55,315 nt of DNA from an uncultured Rubrobacteraceae bacterium (lineage in GTDB: Bacteria > Actinomycetota > Rubrobacteria > Rubrobacterales > Rubrobacteraceae), in the NCBI GenBank assembly GCA_902806095.1, contig CADCVF010000003.1:1-55315 (forward strand), in the 5' to 3' direction. The first letter of the stretch is position 1. Each line of letters starts with the position of its first letter. The notes under the pieces are model-generated. The model made no database searches, was not told the origin of the DNA, and worked only from the letters and a program-made list of their open reading frames with translations. Position numbers and translations under genes: made by a program. Below are positions 13,502 through 22,995 of the stretch, piece by piece.

Positions 13502-15970
13502 CTAGAGCACGGTGCGGACGGTCTCGCCGACGGTGGGGGTGTGGATCTTGTGGTTCGGGGCGAGCCTGAAGGCCAGATCGCTTATACGGCGCCTGGAGCC
13601 GTGGATCAGGATGATCTGACGTGGCTTTAGTTGCTCGGTTATGCCGAGCAACTCGTCCTGGGTGCAGTGCGCGGCGAAGCTGACCCGCTCGACCCTCCAC
13701 TGCTCTTCCTCGCCTTCGGCGCGGTGCGTACCGTATGATGAGGCGGCATTGGAGGGCAGAATAACGGCGTTCTCCGAACTCTTCTCCAGTCTCCTGCGGT
13801 AGAAAGCGCTAGCCCCGCCCTGCATCGTTACTGGCGAGGCGATAATGGCACAGGGGTTCGAAAGAATACGCTCGCGCGCCCCGTCGTCGTTCGCGACGGC
13901 CCTGATGTTCTCGGAGAAGAAGATCTCCCGCGGGTCGCTGTGCTGGAGGTAGGGCTTCATATACCCGAGCTGCTCGGCGTAGAGCCTCTCCGAGGTCGTC
14001 ACCACGGAGCCGTCGACGTAGATAAAGACGTCCCTGTCGAGGCCGTACTCCTTGCCGTAGTGCTTGATGCCGAGGATGATCTCCTGTGCCTGCCCGAGGG
14101 CGTAGGTCGGGATCAAGACCGTACCGCCCCGCTCCAGCGTCGTGTCGTTTATGACCTCGACCATGGTTCTGATCGACTCCGAGAACGGTTGGGGCTTCTG
14201 GTCGGCCAGGGTCGCCTCCATGATGAGGAGGTCTATATCCCTGACCTCGGGAAGCCGGGCCGAGGGGATCGAGAAGTGGTCTTCCATACAGATATCGCCG
14301 GTGTGGAAGACGGTCGCCGGTCCCGAGGAGAAGAGGACGCTCGCGGCCCCCAGGATATGGCCGCTCTCGTTCAGCGTGACCTTGACCCCCCCGATATCGA
14401 GTGGCTTGCCGAAGGGTACGGGGACCAGCCGCTTTCGGACCTCATGGATGGGTGCGCCACCGGGCAGCCCGCCGCCCATCGCGGCGTGGTCGTTTAGGGC
14501 ACTGACTATGAGCTTCGCCGAAGGGGGTGTACAGTAGATCGGCATCTTTGGCCGGTCTCGCACCAGCAGGGGCAGCGCCCCGCAATGGTCGAGGTGCGCA
14601 TGAGTTATGACGGCCGCGTCGAGCCCATCAAGCCCGCCGAAGTCGGGCGTTATTGGGCCGCGTCCGTCGGGTTTGATCCCGGCGTCGACCAGTATCCTCG
14701 TCTTGCCGAAGTCGAGGAGGTGGCTGCTGCCACCCACCTCTCCCGCTCCTCCCAGGGCGCGAAAGGAAAGCGTCGGCCTCGGCCTGGCGTAGCCGTCGAC
14801 CCTTGGGAGCGTGGCGCTGCCAGCGGGCCCATCAGCTTTCCCTCGCCGGCTCGCTGGAGAAGGGTCCTTGTCGTCGGGATCTTCCTCCGAGGTCCTGCGG
14901 CCCTGTTCTCCGGGGCTGCGCAGGTCGGCGTGCGCTTGGAGCACCTTACCCATGAACTCCATCAGGCGGGCGGCCTGCGCGGTGCTTTCTAGCGAAGTGG
15001 GCAGGGTCGCGACCTCGTTCTTTATGGCCCGCACCAGGAGCTCTCCGAAGCCTCTGTCGGTAAAGCGGGCATCTTGCAGGGCGTTCCTTATCCTGTCACG
15101 CTCCTCGACCACGCGCCCGAGCTCCTCGTGCAGCTCATCGACGCGCTCGGCCGCCCTGGAGTAGGCCGAGCGCTCGCCTTCGAGTGCCTTCTCGAGCTGG
15201 GCGCCGCGCCTTTCGAGGTTCTCGATGCGCTCGTCGAGCTGGCCCCGCAGGTCCAACGCCGAGGCCGCCCGCTCCTCCGCCTTCCTGACTAGTTCGGAGG
15301 TGTCCGTGCGTTCGCCGGTCAGGACCTCGACCTCTTCGGCGAGGGCTGAGGCCCTCTCTTTAGCGGCCCTGTATCCGAAAGAGAGCCGCTCGTTGTCCTG
15401 CTTTAGGCGCTTCAGGTCGGATTCGAGGTCCCTGACACGCGCATCCTTGGAAGCCCGTTTCTCGGCCTCGCCTCTCTCCTCCCGCCAGGCGTCCACGAGC
15501 ACCCCGACGACGCCATCTTCTGGCTCCTCTTCCGCGCTGAGGGCGGCCAGAAGCAGGCCCTCCGTGGTGTGGGCCTGCTTGAGTTCCTCCAGGTTCTCCG
15601 GGGAGAAGACTTCCAAGGCTTCGAAGGTTTCGGGTGGGATCTGCTCCTGGATGGCTGTCCGGAACGCCCCCCAGGCAGCCGCGTCGTGGGAGATCCTGCG
15701 CGCGATGCCCCGGAGGAGGGGAACGCCACCGCCTGACTTGCGCGTCAGGGCGTCGGCCTGTATGCCCCTTGGAAGAAGAATCTCTTCGAGGCCAGGAACG
15801 TTCCTGCAGATCTCAGCGAGCGCGCGCCTGGTGTCGAGCCTCCCGAGACGTCGCAGGAGCAACTCCTCAGGCAGATCCGCGGGCGGCAGCCTGTCAAGCA
15901 GGGGTTCATCGACGATTTCCTCTGAGGATCCGGCCTCAGTTCCTCCGTCTTTGGGTATGGGATCTGACAC
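13502..15970 (-). CDS. Coiled-coil protein fused to a beta-CASP metallo-beta-lactamase ribonuclease domain
   Basis: An ~822-residue protein. Residues 1-170 are helical and acidic with no family recognised. Residues ~170-330 are a long coiled coil rich in Glu, Arg and Leu. A charged linker follows. The C-terminal ~430 residues are a CPSF/beta-CASP nuclease: LGGAGEVGGSSHLLDFGKTR, the zinc motif THAHLDHCGALP near residue 457, GHILGAAS, FHTGDICMEDH, ALGQAQEIILGIKHYG, YVDGSV and a final SFAAHCTQDELLG/LIHGS segment. Relatives cut RNA by endo- or exonucleolysis, but the N-terminal fusion is unusual. The GTG at 15970 is chosen because GGAGGGAG lies 5 bases upstream; an ATG at 16000 is in frame. Confidence 0.8.
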   Translation of the reverse strand: MSDPIPKDGGTEAGSSEEIVDEPLLDRLPPADLPEELLLRRLGRLDTRRALAEICRNVPGLEEILLPRGIQADALTRKSGGGVPLLRGIARRISHDAAAWGAFRTAIQEQIPPETFEALEVFSPENLEELKQAHTTEGLLLAALSAEEEPEDGVVGVLVDAWREERGEAEKRASKDARVRDLESDLKRLKQDNERLSFGYRAAKERASALAEEVEVLTGERTDTSELVRKAEERAASALDLRGQLDERIENLERRGAQLEKALEGERSAYSRAAERVDELHEELGRVVEERDRIRNALQDARFTDRGFGELLVRAIKNEVATLPTSLESTAQAARLMEFMGKVLQAHADLRSPGEQGRRTSEEDPDDKDPSPASRRGKADGPAGSATLPRVDGYARPRPTLSFRALGGAGEVGGSSHLLDFGKTRILVDAGIKPDGRGPITPDFGGLDGLDAAVITHAHLDHCGALPLLVRDRPKMPIYCTPPSAKLIVSALNDHAAMGGGLPGGAPIHEVRKRLVPVPFGKPLDIGGVKVTLNESGHILGAASVLFSSGPATVFHTGDICMEDHFSIPSARLPEVRDIDLLIMEATLADQKPQPFSESIRTMVEVINDTTLERGGTVLIPTYALGQAQEIILGIKHYGKEYGLDRDVFIYVDGSVVTTSERLYAEQLGYMKPYLQHSDPREIFFSENIRAVANDDGARERILSNPCAIIASPVTMQGGASAFYRRRLEKSSENAVILPSNAASSYGTHRAEGEEEQWRVERVSFAAHCTQDELLGITEQLKPRQIILIHGSRRRISDLAFRLAPNHKIHTPTVGETVRTVL

Positions 15971-16090
15971 GGCGACTCCCTCCACGAATATGAATGTCAA
16001 ATGGTGTCTTCATGCTCCCATGATTTTATCACGGCTCTTCTCCGCCCCCGCCGGCTTCTCTCGCGTGCTGATCTCCTATAGACTTCAGGT

Positions 16091-16354
16091 ATGGAAGGCG
16101 ACCGGGCACAAGAGAGAGTCAGGATCAGGGCGAACTCTCCCGGAGAGTACCCCATCCTTGTGGTCGAACTGCCGTCGGGCGGCCTACGCACGGTCTACTT
16201 CGAGACCGGCTACGATCTCGGGCGCTCCAAGACCGTCGAGGAGGACTGGCTCTTCGAGAACGCCGTCGGACGCCACAGCTTCGTTGAGGTAGATCCTCCC
16301 GTGGAGACGCCCGCAGGGTCCCTCAGAGACTACGTAAGGCGGGAACTCCTCTAG
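16091..16354 (+). CDS. Small hypothetical protein
   Basis: An 87-residue soluble protein with predicted beta strands (YPILVVELPSGGLRTVYFET) and an acidic, helical C-terminus. No family was recognised. It is divergent from the beta-CASP gene and convergent with the PASTA kinase gene, whose stop lies 3 bases away. TATAGA 8 bases before ATG 16091 could be a -10 box for a leaderless or near-leaderless transcript. Confidence 0.6.
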   Translation: MEGDRAQERVRIRANSPGEYPILVVELPSGGLRTVYFETGYDLGRSKTVEEDWLFENAVGRHSFVEVDPPVETPAGSLRDYVRRELL

Positions 16355-16357
16355 ATC

Positions 16358-18520
16358 TTACTCTTGGCTTCCTGACCCCTGGCTCTCGTTCGTCGTGCCC
16401 AACCCTGCGCCGTTACCTGATCCACTGTTGTTCTGGGTGCCGTTGCCCGCACCACTGCTGCCCTCACCAGTGTTGTCCGGTCCACCGTTACCCTGAGGGC
16501 TAGTGTTCTCCTGAGGGCTGGTGTCCTGAGGGTTGGTGTCGCGCTCCGGTCTATCGGCCGGTCGGTCGTCGGCGGGTTGCGCGTCGGTGTTCCCTCCGCC
16601 CTGGCCCCCCTGATCGGGGCGTGGCTCTGGTTCGGGATTGGACGAAGCGTCGGGCGACGTTGAGGCGTCCGGCGTCGCCGTTGTTACGGGAGGGGGACCT
16701 GCGCTGTAGTAGAGGCTCACGGTAGAGCCTGGGTCAAGCATCGAGCCGACCCCTGGGTCCGTCGAGAGCGCGGTGCCTGCCGCCTCGTCACCCTCCACCT
16801 CGATGGCGGTAGAGTTCAGCCCGGCATTAGACAGCGCCGTCTGTGCCGCCGCCACGCTCAGCCCGTAGACCTCAGGGACCTCGACCTGCTCGGGGCCAAG
16901 GCTGACGATAACGTCGACCGCGCTCCCGGGCTCCACGTTCTCCCCTCCTGAGGGGTTCTGGAAGAAGATGCTGCCCTCTGCAACGTCAGTGTTGTAGTCC
17001 CGGGTCTGGGTGCCCAACCTCAGGCCAGCTCCCTGCAGTACCGACTCCGCTTGCGCCGGGGTGTCCCCGTACAGCCGCGGAACCGGCACGCTCGAAGGGC
17101 CGGTTCCGATGGTGATGGTCACACCTGATCCCACCTCCGTCAGATTACCGCCCGACGGGTCCTGACCCACGACCTGGTCCTGGTCATCGAAGGAGCTCTC
17201 CCGCTGGTCGACCCCGACCTCGAAGCCTGCGGCCCTCAGCTCCCGCTCCGCCTCCGCGCTCCCCGACCCAACTACGTCAGGCACGTCCGACACCCGCGTC
17301 CCGACGACGTCGACCGAGATCGTCGAGCCTTTCTCGGCTTTTCCAGTGCTGGGATTCTGGCCGAGTATGGTGTCGACGGGCCTCTCGCCGGAGACGCTAT
17401 TTGCGACCTCTATATCGAAATCGTCCCCGACCTCGTCTCTGGCGCCATCCAGGCTCATGCCGACCAGGTTGGGTACGCCTATCTGCGGCGCCTCGTTGCC
17501 TGCCTGCCGGTCCAGAAGGGTGTAACCGACCCAGGCGAGTGAGGCGAGGACCAGGAGCGCGAGGAGGGCGAGCAGCAGAGGCGCCGCCCTCCTACGCCGC
17601 TTCTTGTTACGGTGCATCCTTTGCGGGGGCGGTAGGGGGTTGATGCGCGTGGTCGCCGCGATGGCGTGGGGCATCATCTCCGTCGTGGCGCCTGAGGGAT
17701 CGAGGCCGGCGGAGACGCGCTCGAGGTCTTCTATGAGCTCCGAGTCGCTCGCGTAGCGGTCCTCGGGGTCCTTGGCGAGCAGCCTGAGCGTTATGGCGTT
17801 TATGCCGTCTGGCACGGAAGGGTTGAGGTCCCTGGGCTGACGCAGATGCCCGTTGACGTGCTTCATGGCGATCCCCAAAGGGGTATCCGCGTCGAAGGGC
17901 AACTCGCCCGTGAGCATCTCGTAGAGGACGACACCCAGAGAGTAGAGGTCGCTCGCGGGACCGACCGGCTCGCCCATCGCCTGCTCGGGCGAGATGTAGT
18001 GGGCCGTACCAAGGATGTGGCCCGTCCTCGTCATGGACGAAGACGCCGCCGCGCGGGCTATGCCGAAGTCCGTGACCTTTACGTCCCCGAGCCCAGTGAT
18101 CAGGATGTTGTGGGGCTTTATGTCGCGGTGGATAACGTCGCGCTCGTGCGCGGCCCTGAGGGCCTCGGCCATCTGGAGCGCCACGGCCGTCGCCGTGTGG
18201 GGGGGGAGCGCGCCGCGCTTGAGGATGCGGTTTTTCAGGGTGCCGCCGGGTAGATACTCCATCGCGATGTAGTACGTCCCGTCCTCGGACTCGCCCCTGT
18301 CGAAGATAGAGACGATGTTCGGATGCGAGAGGGCTGCGGCGCTCTGGGCCTCACGCTTGAAGCGCTCGACGAACTCCTCGTCTCGGGCGTAGCGGCTGCT
18401 CATCACCTTCAGGGCCACGTCCCTATCGAGGATGTCGTCGTGGGCCAGGTAAACGTCGGCCATGCCACCGCTGCCTAGCGACCTCAGAAGACGGTAACGA
18501 TTGTCTACGAGCTGCTGCAC
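16358..18520 (-). CDS. pknB: PASTA-domain serine/threonine protein kinase
   Basis: A 720-residue transmembrane kinase that senses cell-wall fragments and phosphorylates division and wall enzymes. The kinase domain covers residues ~8-270, with the glycine loop GSGGMADVY, catalytic HRDIKPHN, DFG and activation-segment TGHILGTAHYISPEQ. A single membrane helix lies near residue 315 (LLLALLALLVLASLAWVGY). Four PASTA repeats fill residues ~345-615 (GVPNLVGMS, DVPDVVGSG, VPRLYGDTP, EVPEVYGLS). A ~100-residue Pro/Ser/Asn/Gly-rich tail is unusual at the outer end. It is the last gene of the wall-signalling operon and follows the PBP gene by 34 bases. Confidence 0.95.
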   Translation of the reverse strand: MQQLVDNRYRLLRSLGSGGMADVYLAHDDILDRDVALKVMSSRYARDEEFVERFKREAQSAAALSHPNIVSIFDRGESEDGTYYIAMEYLPGGTLKNRILKRGALPPHTATAVALQMAEALRAAHERDVIHRDIKPHNILITGLGDVKVTDFGIARAAASSSMTRTGHILGTAHYISPEQAMGEPVGPASDLYSLGVVLYEMLTGELPFDADTPLGIAMKHVNGHLRQPRDLNPSVPDGINAITLRLLAKDPEDRYASDSELIEDLERVSAGLDPSGATTEMMPHAIAATTRINPLPPPQRMHRNKKRRRRAAPLLLALLALLVLASLAWVGYTLLDRQAGNEAPQIGVPNLVGMSLDGARDEVGDDFDIEVANSVSGERPVDTILGQNPSTGKAEKGSTISVDVVGTRVSDVPDVVGSGSAEAERELRAAGFEVGVDQRESSFDDQDQVVGQDPSGGNLTEVGSGVTITIGTGPSSVPVPRLYGDTPAQAESVLQGAGLRLGTQTRDYNTDVAEGSIFFQNPSGGENVEPGSAVDVIVSLGPEQVEVPEVYGLSVAAAQTALSNAGLNSTAIEVEGDEAAGTALSTDPGVGSMLDPGSTVSLYYSAGPPPVTTATPDASTSPDASSNPEPEPRPDQGGQGGGNTDAQPADDRPADRPERDTNPQDTSPQENTSPQGNGGPDNTGEGSSGAGNGTQNNSGSGNGAGLGTTNESQGSGSQE

Positions 18521-18554
18521 GGACCTAGATTATAGACGCGAGTGCGGACAACGT

Positions 18555-19991
18555 TCAGACTCCGTCCTCGAGGTAGGCTTTCATCAGGCGGGCCGCCAGG
18601 GGCATTGCGCCCCTATCGGCCCTTCCGCCATTCTCTATCATCACGCACATGGCGATCTTCGGGTCGTCGGCTGGGGCGAAGGTGATCCACCACGAGTGCG
18701 GGAGCCCGTTGCCCGACTCGGCGGTCCCCGTCTTCCCAGCGACCTTCATGCCTTCTATCTGGGCTTCGGTAAACCCTCCCTGGATGACGACCTCCTGCAT
18801 CATCACGTTCAAGGTGCTGGCCGTACTCTGGGGGAGCGCCTGCCGGCGGACGCTTGGGGTGGGTTTGTCGAGGATGATGCCGTCGGGAGAGCGGACCTCA
18901 CGCACGATGCGTGGCTCCATTAGCTCGCCGTCGTTGGCGATGGCCCCTGCGACGAGCGCCATCTGGAAGGCGTTGGACTGCACCTCGCCCTGGCCGAAGG
19001 CCGTCTGCGCGAGGGTGCCGGTGGTCCACTGCTCGGGCGGGAGGCTGTTGACGCTGCTCCCCGAGACGAGTAGGGGGAAGTCATCGTAAGGGTCCCCAAA
19101 GCCGAAGTTCAGGGCCATCTCGGTAAGAGGCTCAGCCCCCACGATATCGACCGCGATCTTCGCGAAGATCACGTTGATCGAGTAGGCGAGCGCCCGGGTG
19201 AAGGTTACCTCCCCGTAGTCCTTGCCCTCGAAGTTGTTGACGGTGTACCCGGGAAGCTCGTAGGTCCCGCTGTCGAAGAAGGTCTGCTGCGGGCTCACCC
19301 CAGACTCGAGCGCCGCGGCGGCCGTTATCACCTTGAAGACCGAGCCGGGCGGGTAGAGGCTCTGGGTCGCGCGGTTGATAAGGGGCGCGCCCTGGGCGCT
19401 GGCAAGATCGGGATAGTTCTCGTCGATGTTGTTGGGGTCGAATGAGGGGGAGGTGGCCATCGCGAGGATCTCCCCTGTCTTGGGGTTCAAGGCGACCACG
19501 GCGCCCCTGCCGGTAGAGCTCGCGGAAATCTCCTGATAGGCGAGCTCCTGAAGTCCAGGGTCGAGGGTAAGGACCACATTGTTGCCCGGTTGCGGGCCTC
19601 CTGTGGCGCGGTTGATCAGGTCGTCCAAGGTCTCCGGCTCCCCTGCGATGCTGGAGAGGTCCGTGTTGTTGCCGATCTCTATGCCAGTCGCCCCGTAGCG
19701 GGTGCTCCAATAGCCGACCACGCTCGCGAACGGCTCGCCCAGGGGATAGATGCGGTCGTAGACGGGCCCCCTCGGCGTGCCGCGCTCGACGCTCTTCGCG
19801 AGCACCGTTTCACCGTCGCCGGCCAGGATCAAACCCCGCGGCGAGGAGACGCTGCGCTGGGTCTGAAACCCGTTCTCGGGGTTGTTGGCCAGTGCTTCCC
19901 TCGAGTAGACCTGCCAGTACACGAGCATCACCACGAGTCCGACGAACCCTGCCACGAACAGGTAGAAGGTACGCCTGAGGTGGGCGTTCAT
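18555..19991 (-). CDS. pbpA: Penicillin-binding protein, FtsI/PbpA-type D,D-transpeptidase
   Basis: A 478-residue class B PBP that cross-links peptidoglycan. An N-terminal membrane anchor (FYLFVAGFVGLVVMLVYW) is followed by a short dimerisation domain and a transpeptidase domain with the active-site Ser in PPGSVFKVIT (SxxK), AYSINVIFA (SxN) and AGKTGTAE (KTG). All three motifs are intact and the length fits actinobacterial PbpA. ATG 19991 is chosen over GTG 20003 because GGAGGG lies 4 bases before it. The start is just inside the preceding rodA/ftsW gene, which stops at 19988, so the pair is translationally coupled. Confidence 0.93.
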   Translation of the reverse strand: MNAHLRRTFYLFVAGFVGLVVMLVYWQVYSREALANNPENGFQTQRSVSSPRGLILAGDGETVLAKSVERGTPRGPVYDRIYPLGEPFASVVGYWSTRYGATGIEIGNNTDLSSIAGEPETLDDLINRATGGPQPGNNVVLTLDPGLQELAYQEISASSTGRGAVVALNPKTGEILAMATSPSFDPNNIDENYPDLASAQGAPLINRATQSLYPPGSVFKVITAAAALESGVSPQQTFFDSGTYELPGYTVNNFEGKDYGEVTFTRALAYSINVIFAKIAVDIVGAEPLTEMALNFGFGDPYDDFPLLVSGSSVNSLPPEQWTTGTLAQTAFGQGEVQSNAFQMALVAGAIANDGELMEPRIVREVRSPDGIILDKPTPSVRRQALPQSTASTLNVMMQEVVIQGGFTEAQIEGMKVAGKTGTAESGNGLPHSWWITFAPADDPKIAMCVMIENGGRADRGAMPLAARLMKAYLEDGV

Positions 19992-21301
19992 GGAACCCTC
20001 CACGGATCATCCCTGTACGCAAGCCCCGCGGCTTCGCGGCGTCCCGCCCTCTCCGAGACGAGCAGGAGGAGGCCCGTAAGTATGAAGTTGCCAACGACGG
20101 AGGAGCCGCCGTAGGAGACGAAGGGCAGCGTTATCCCCGTGAGCGGTATGGCCTTGGTGACCCCACCCACGATAATCAGGGTCTGGAGGGCGAACATCGC
20201 CGTGAGCCCGTAGGCCAGGAGTTTGGATGCATCATCCTCTGCGAGCAAGGCGATCTTGGTCCCCCTGTAGATGAAAGCCAGGAAGGCAAGCAGGACTGCC
20301 GTGGCCCCCAGCAAGCCAAGCTCGCTGGCTATCGCGGAGAAGACGAAGTCCGTCTCGACCTCGGGGATAGTCTGGGCGAAGCCTGCCCCCAGCCCCGTAC
20401 CGAGCAGTCCGCCGTCCGCGATGTTGAAGATGCTCTGGAGAATCTGGAATCCCGTTCCGTCAGGGTCCCTCCACGGGTCCAGCCAGCTCTGCACCCGCAA
20501 CTGCACGTGCTCGAAGAGCAGGAAGGTCACGAAGGAGCCTAGAGTGAAGAGGATTCCCCCAAGCAGCACGTAGGCGGTGCGGCCCGTCGCGGCGTAGAGC
20601 ATCAGCAGTGGAACGGCGAAAAATAGCAGACTCGAGCCGAGATCCTTCTCGAAGACGAGGAGGCCTAAGGAGGCGGCCCAGACGAGGGCGACGGGTCCGA
20701 AGTACTTTATCGCAGGAAGCTGGACACCGAGGAAGCTGCGGCTCGTGGCTGCCATCACGTCTCGCTTCTCGGCCAGGTACCCGGCGAAGAAGACCACGAG
20801 GGCGATGCGGGCGAACTCCGAGGGCTGGAAGTTGACCGGGCCGAGGTCAACCCAGAGCCGCGCCCCGTTGACCGAGTAGCCAAGAGGCGTGAACGTCGAG
20901 GCGATCAGGAAGACCGCCGCGATGGCGAGCAGGTACTTGTAGTCGAAGATGCGGTCATAGTTGCGGAAGAACAGCACGAGCAAGAACATGGCACCGCTCC
21001 CTATGAGGATCCAGACCGCCTGCGTCAACGCGAGCTTCTGCGCCCCCTCCACGTTATATGTCAGGCGGAAGATCATGACGAGCCCTAGCCCTGTCAACAG
21101 CGTGACTATCGGCAAAAGAAGCACGTCGGAGTGGGGCAAGAGAAGCCTCACCCCGAGGTAGAGCACGAAGAGGGTTCCCGCGTAGTACGCGCCGTAGACG
21201 AGGGGCGGGCTCGCCGCCTCCTGGACGAAGATGAGGGTCGCGAAACCCAAAGTGGTCACGAGCAGTGCCAGGATCATGGGCGTGAAGGCGCGTTGGGTCA
21301 C
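19988..21301 (-). CDS. rodA: FtsW/RodA/SpoVE family peptidoglycan glycosyltransferase
   Basis: A 437-residue polytopic membrane protein (about 10-12 helices) of the SEDS family, which polymerises lipid II into glycan strands together with a class B PBP. Family signatures are NGARLWVDLGPVNFQPSEFA, FEKDLGSSLLFF with the catalytic Asp region, and the C-terminal GITLPFVSYGGSSVVGNF. Pairing with the adjacent PBP gene is the normal SEDS-bPBP unit. In mycobacteria the equivalent position holds rodA, hence the symbol; FtsW cannot be excluded. GTG 21301 overlaps the end of the phosphatase gene region. Confidence 0.93.
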   Translation of the reverse strand: MTQRAFTPMILALLVTTLGFATLIFVQEAASPPLVYGAYYAGTLFVLYLGVRLLLPHSDVLLLPIVTLLTGLGLVMIFRLTYNVEGAQKLALTQAVWILIGSGAMFLLVLFFRNYDRIFDYKYLLAIAAVFLIASTFTPLGYSVNGARLWVDLGPVNFQPSEFARIALVVFFAGYLAEKRDVMAATSRSFLGVQLPAIKYFGPVALVWAASLGLLVFEKDLGSSLLFFAVPLLMLYAATGRTAYVLLGGILFTLGSFVTFLLFEHVQLRVQSWLDPWRDPDGTGFQILQSIFNIADGGLLGTGLGAGFAQTIPEVETDFVFSAIASELGLLGATAVLLAFLAFIYRGTKIALLAEDDASKLLAYGLTAMFALQTLIIVGGVTKAIPLTGITLPFVSYGGSSVVGNFILTGLLLLVSERAGRREAAGLAYRDDPWRVP

Positions 21302-21302
21302 C

Positions 21303-22502
21303 CTAGCTACCCAGGTCCTCGAGGACCTGCTCTGCCTGGTCCCTGGTGTAGAGTTTGTGGTTCTCTATGGGCTTCTGGTAGGGTTCTTTGATCTCCGACT
21401 GGGTGAGGCCAGGCCTGCGCCACTCCTGATTGAGCTCGATGCCTAGGGGAGCGTAGGGCAGACCCTGGTAGGCCACCACCGCCCCCTCATCGAACTCGAA
21501 GAAGTACCTGCTCGACCCCCAGAGGTAAACCGGCGTCAGGGCGGCGATGAGGACCAGAATAATCGCAAGCCCCCGCACGAACTTTCCAAGTGCCTTCAGG
21601 AAGCCACGGGGACGCTTCCGGCGCGCGGCCCTGGTAGACCGTCGAGGGCGGCTCTTGTCGCCCTTGCCCGTGGGTGGCGTGATGACTTGCCCTGTGGGCC
21701 CAAGGGCGAGCATCTCGCTGGTGCCGCCGGAGCGTCTCTCGCGCCTCTCTCTTACGTCCGCCTCGCGCGCGGGCTGCTCCTTTACGTCGACGACGACGAC
21801 GGTGATGTTATCGTTGCCGCCGGCATCTAGAGCAGCGGAGAGCAAGCCGCGCGCCGCCCTCTCGGGGTCGTTCGGGGACTCGGCCAGAATCTCCGAGATC
21901 CCGGCCTCAGAGACCAAGTCCGAGAGCCCGTCCGAACAGAGCAGGATTCGGTCGCCGGCCTCTATGGGCAGTACGGTTGTGTCGACGTCGACCTCATCAC
22001 CCGCGCCAAGGGCGCGGGTGATGAGGTTCTTCTGGGGATGCTCCGCTGCCTGATCCCTGGTCAGGTCGCCGCTACGCACAAGCTCGGCGACGAGTGAGTG
22101 GTCCTCCGTTATCGGGTTCATGTCGCCGCCACGCATGAGGTAGGCCCTCGAATCACCGACGTGCGCCACCTCGGCCACAGGCTCTCCCTGTGTCCCACCG
22201 AACCTTATGGCGACCACGGTGGTACCCATCCCCGAGAGCTTCTCGTCGCCGCGTCCTGCGGCCACTATCCTGCGGTTCGCCTCTCCTATGGCCGCTTTGA
22301 AGGGTTCGTCCGGCTGGAGATCTTTGAGCACGTCTACGGCGAGGGAGCTCGCGACCTCCCCGGCCTCGAAGCCGCCTATGCCGTCGGCGACGACGAAGAG
22401 CGTCTCGTCCTCGCCGTCGCCGACGAGCAGGGCGTCCTCGTTGTTCTGGCGGACCTTGCCGGTGTCGGTGACGCCGAACGGCTGCAACTCGAGGAAAGGC
22501 AA
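21303..22502 (-). CDS. pstP: PP2C-type serine/threonine phosphatase, PstP-like
   Basis: A 399-residue membrane phosphatase that removes phosphate from kinase targets. The PP2C domain (residues ~5-240) has VTDTGKVRQNNEDALLVGD, VVADGIGGFEAGE, GMGTTVVAI, AHVGDSRAYLMRGG, LLCSDGLSDLV and GGNDNITVVVVD, with all metal-binding Asp positions present. A basic linker precedes one membrane helix (GLAIILVLIAALTPVYLW) and a short outer domain. TTG 22502 was chosen: it gives the typical start LPFLELQPFGVTDTG and lies 4 bases after the FHA gene's stop. An in-frame start at 22574 would overlap the FHA gene by 68 bases. Confidence 0.93.
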   Translation of the reverse strand: MPFLELQPFGVTDTGKVRQNNEDALLVGDGEDETLFVVADGIGGFEAGEVASSLAVDVLKDLQPDEPFKAAIGEANRRIVAAGRGDEKLSGMGTTVVAIRFGGTQGEPVAEVAHVGDSRAYLMRGGDMNPITEDHSLVAELVRSGDLTRDQAAEHPQKNLITRALGAGDEVDVDTTVLPIEAGDRILLCSDGLSDLVSEAGISEILAESPNDPERAARGLLSAALDAGGNDNITVVVVDVKEQPAREADVRERRERRSGGTSEMLALGPTGQVITPPTGKGDKSRPRRSTRAARRKRPRGFLKALGKFVRGLAIILVLIAALTPVYLWGSSRYFFEFDEGAVVAYQGLPYAPLGIELNQEWRRPGLTQSEIKEPYQKPIENHKLYTRDQAEQVLEDLGS

Positions 22503-22506
22503 GGTC

Positions 22507-22992
22507 CTATTCCTCGTACCTGAAGGTGGTCGAGCCGACCCTGACGGTGTCCCCGTTCCTGAGCGGCGTAGCACCCACGGTCTTGCGCCCGTTCACGAAA
22601 GTCCCGTTCGTCGAGCCGAGGTCCTCGACGTAGAGCAATCCCCCGTGCTTGGTGAGCTGGGCGTGGCGCCCCGAGGCGTAGTCGTCGCTCCTCAGGACGA
22701 TGGTGCTGCCCGACGAGCGCCCCATGCTGGTCTCGCCGTCCTCGAGCTCGAAGCGAGTCTCGGGGGCGAGGATCTCCGAATCCTCGACTACAAGCCCAGG
22801 AACCCCCGAGGCGGAGCCCCGGCGGGCGTACTTCCCGCGTCCGTTTTGGCCCCGGCCTGGCACGTAGGGCTCATCGTCCGCTATCTTCCGCAGGTCCCCG
22901 ATGCTCCGGCTCATTACAGCGTAGATAAAGGCGAAGAGCAACAGCAAGAGCAGAGCCTTCGCCGCAAGCAGCGGCACCTGGAGCTCGAGCAT
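22507..22992 (-). CDS. fhaB: Membrane-anchored FHA-domain protein
   Basis: A 161-residue protein with an N-terminal membrane helix (LLAAKALLLLLLFAFIYAVM) and a C-terminal FHA domain that binds phosphothreonine: MGRSSGSTIVLRSDDYASGR, HAQLTKHGGLLYVEDLGSTN and GTFVNG. Matches the FhaB (FipA) protein of the mycobacterial pstP-rodA-pbpA operon in size, layout and position. It probably brings phosphorylated wall-synthesis proteins together at the membrane. Confidence 0.92.
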   Translation of the reverse strand: MLELQVPLLAAKALLLLLLFAFIYAVMSRSIGDLRKIADDEPYVPGRGQNGRGKYARRGSASGVPGLVVEDSEILAPETRFELEDGETSMGRSSGSTIVLRSDDYASGRHAQLTKHGGLLYVEDLGSTNGTFVNGRKTVGATPLRNGDTVRVGSTTFRYEE

Positions 22993-22995
22993 CCC

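Noticed and set aside
14585-14992. Plus-strand frames opposite the beta-CASP gene
   Set aside because: Shadows of the minus-strand gene, which has all expected catalytic motifs.
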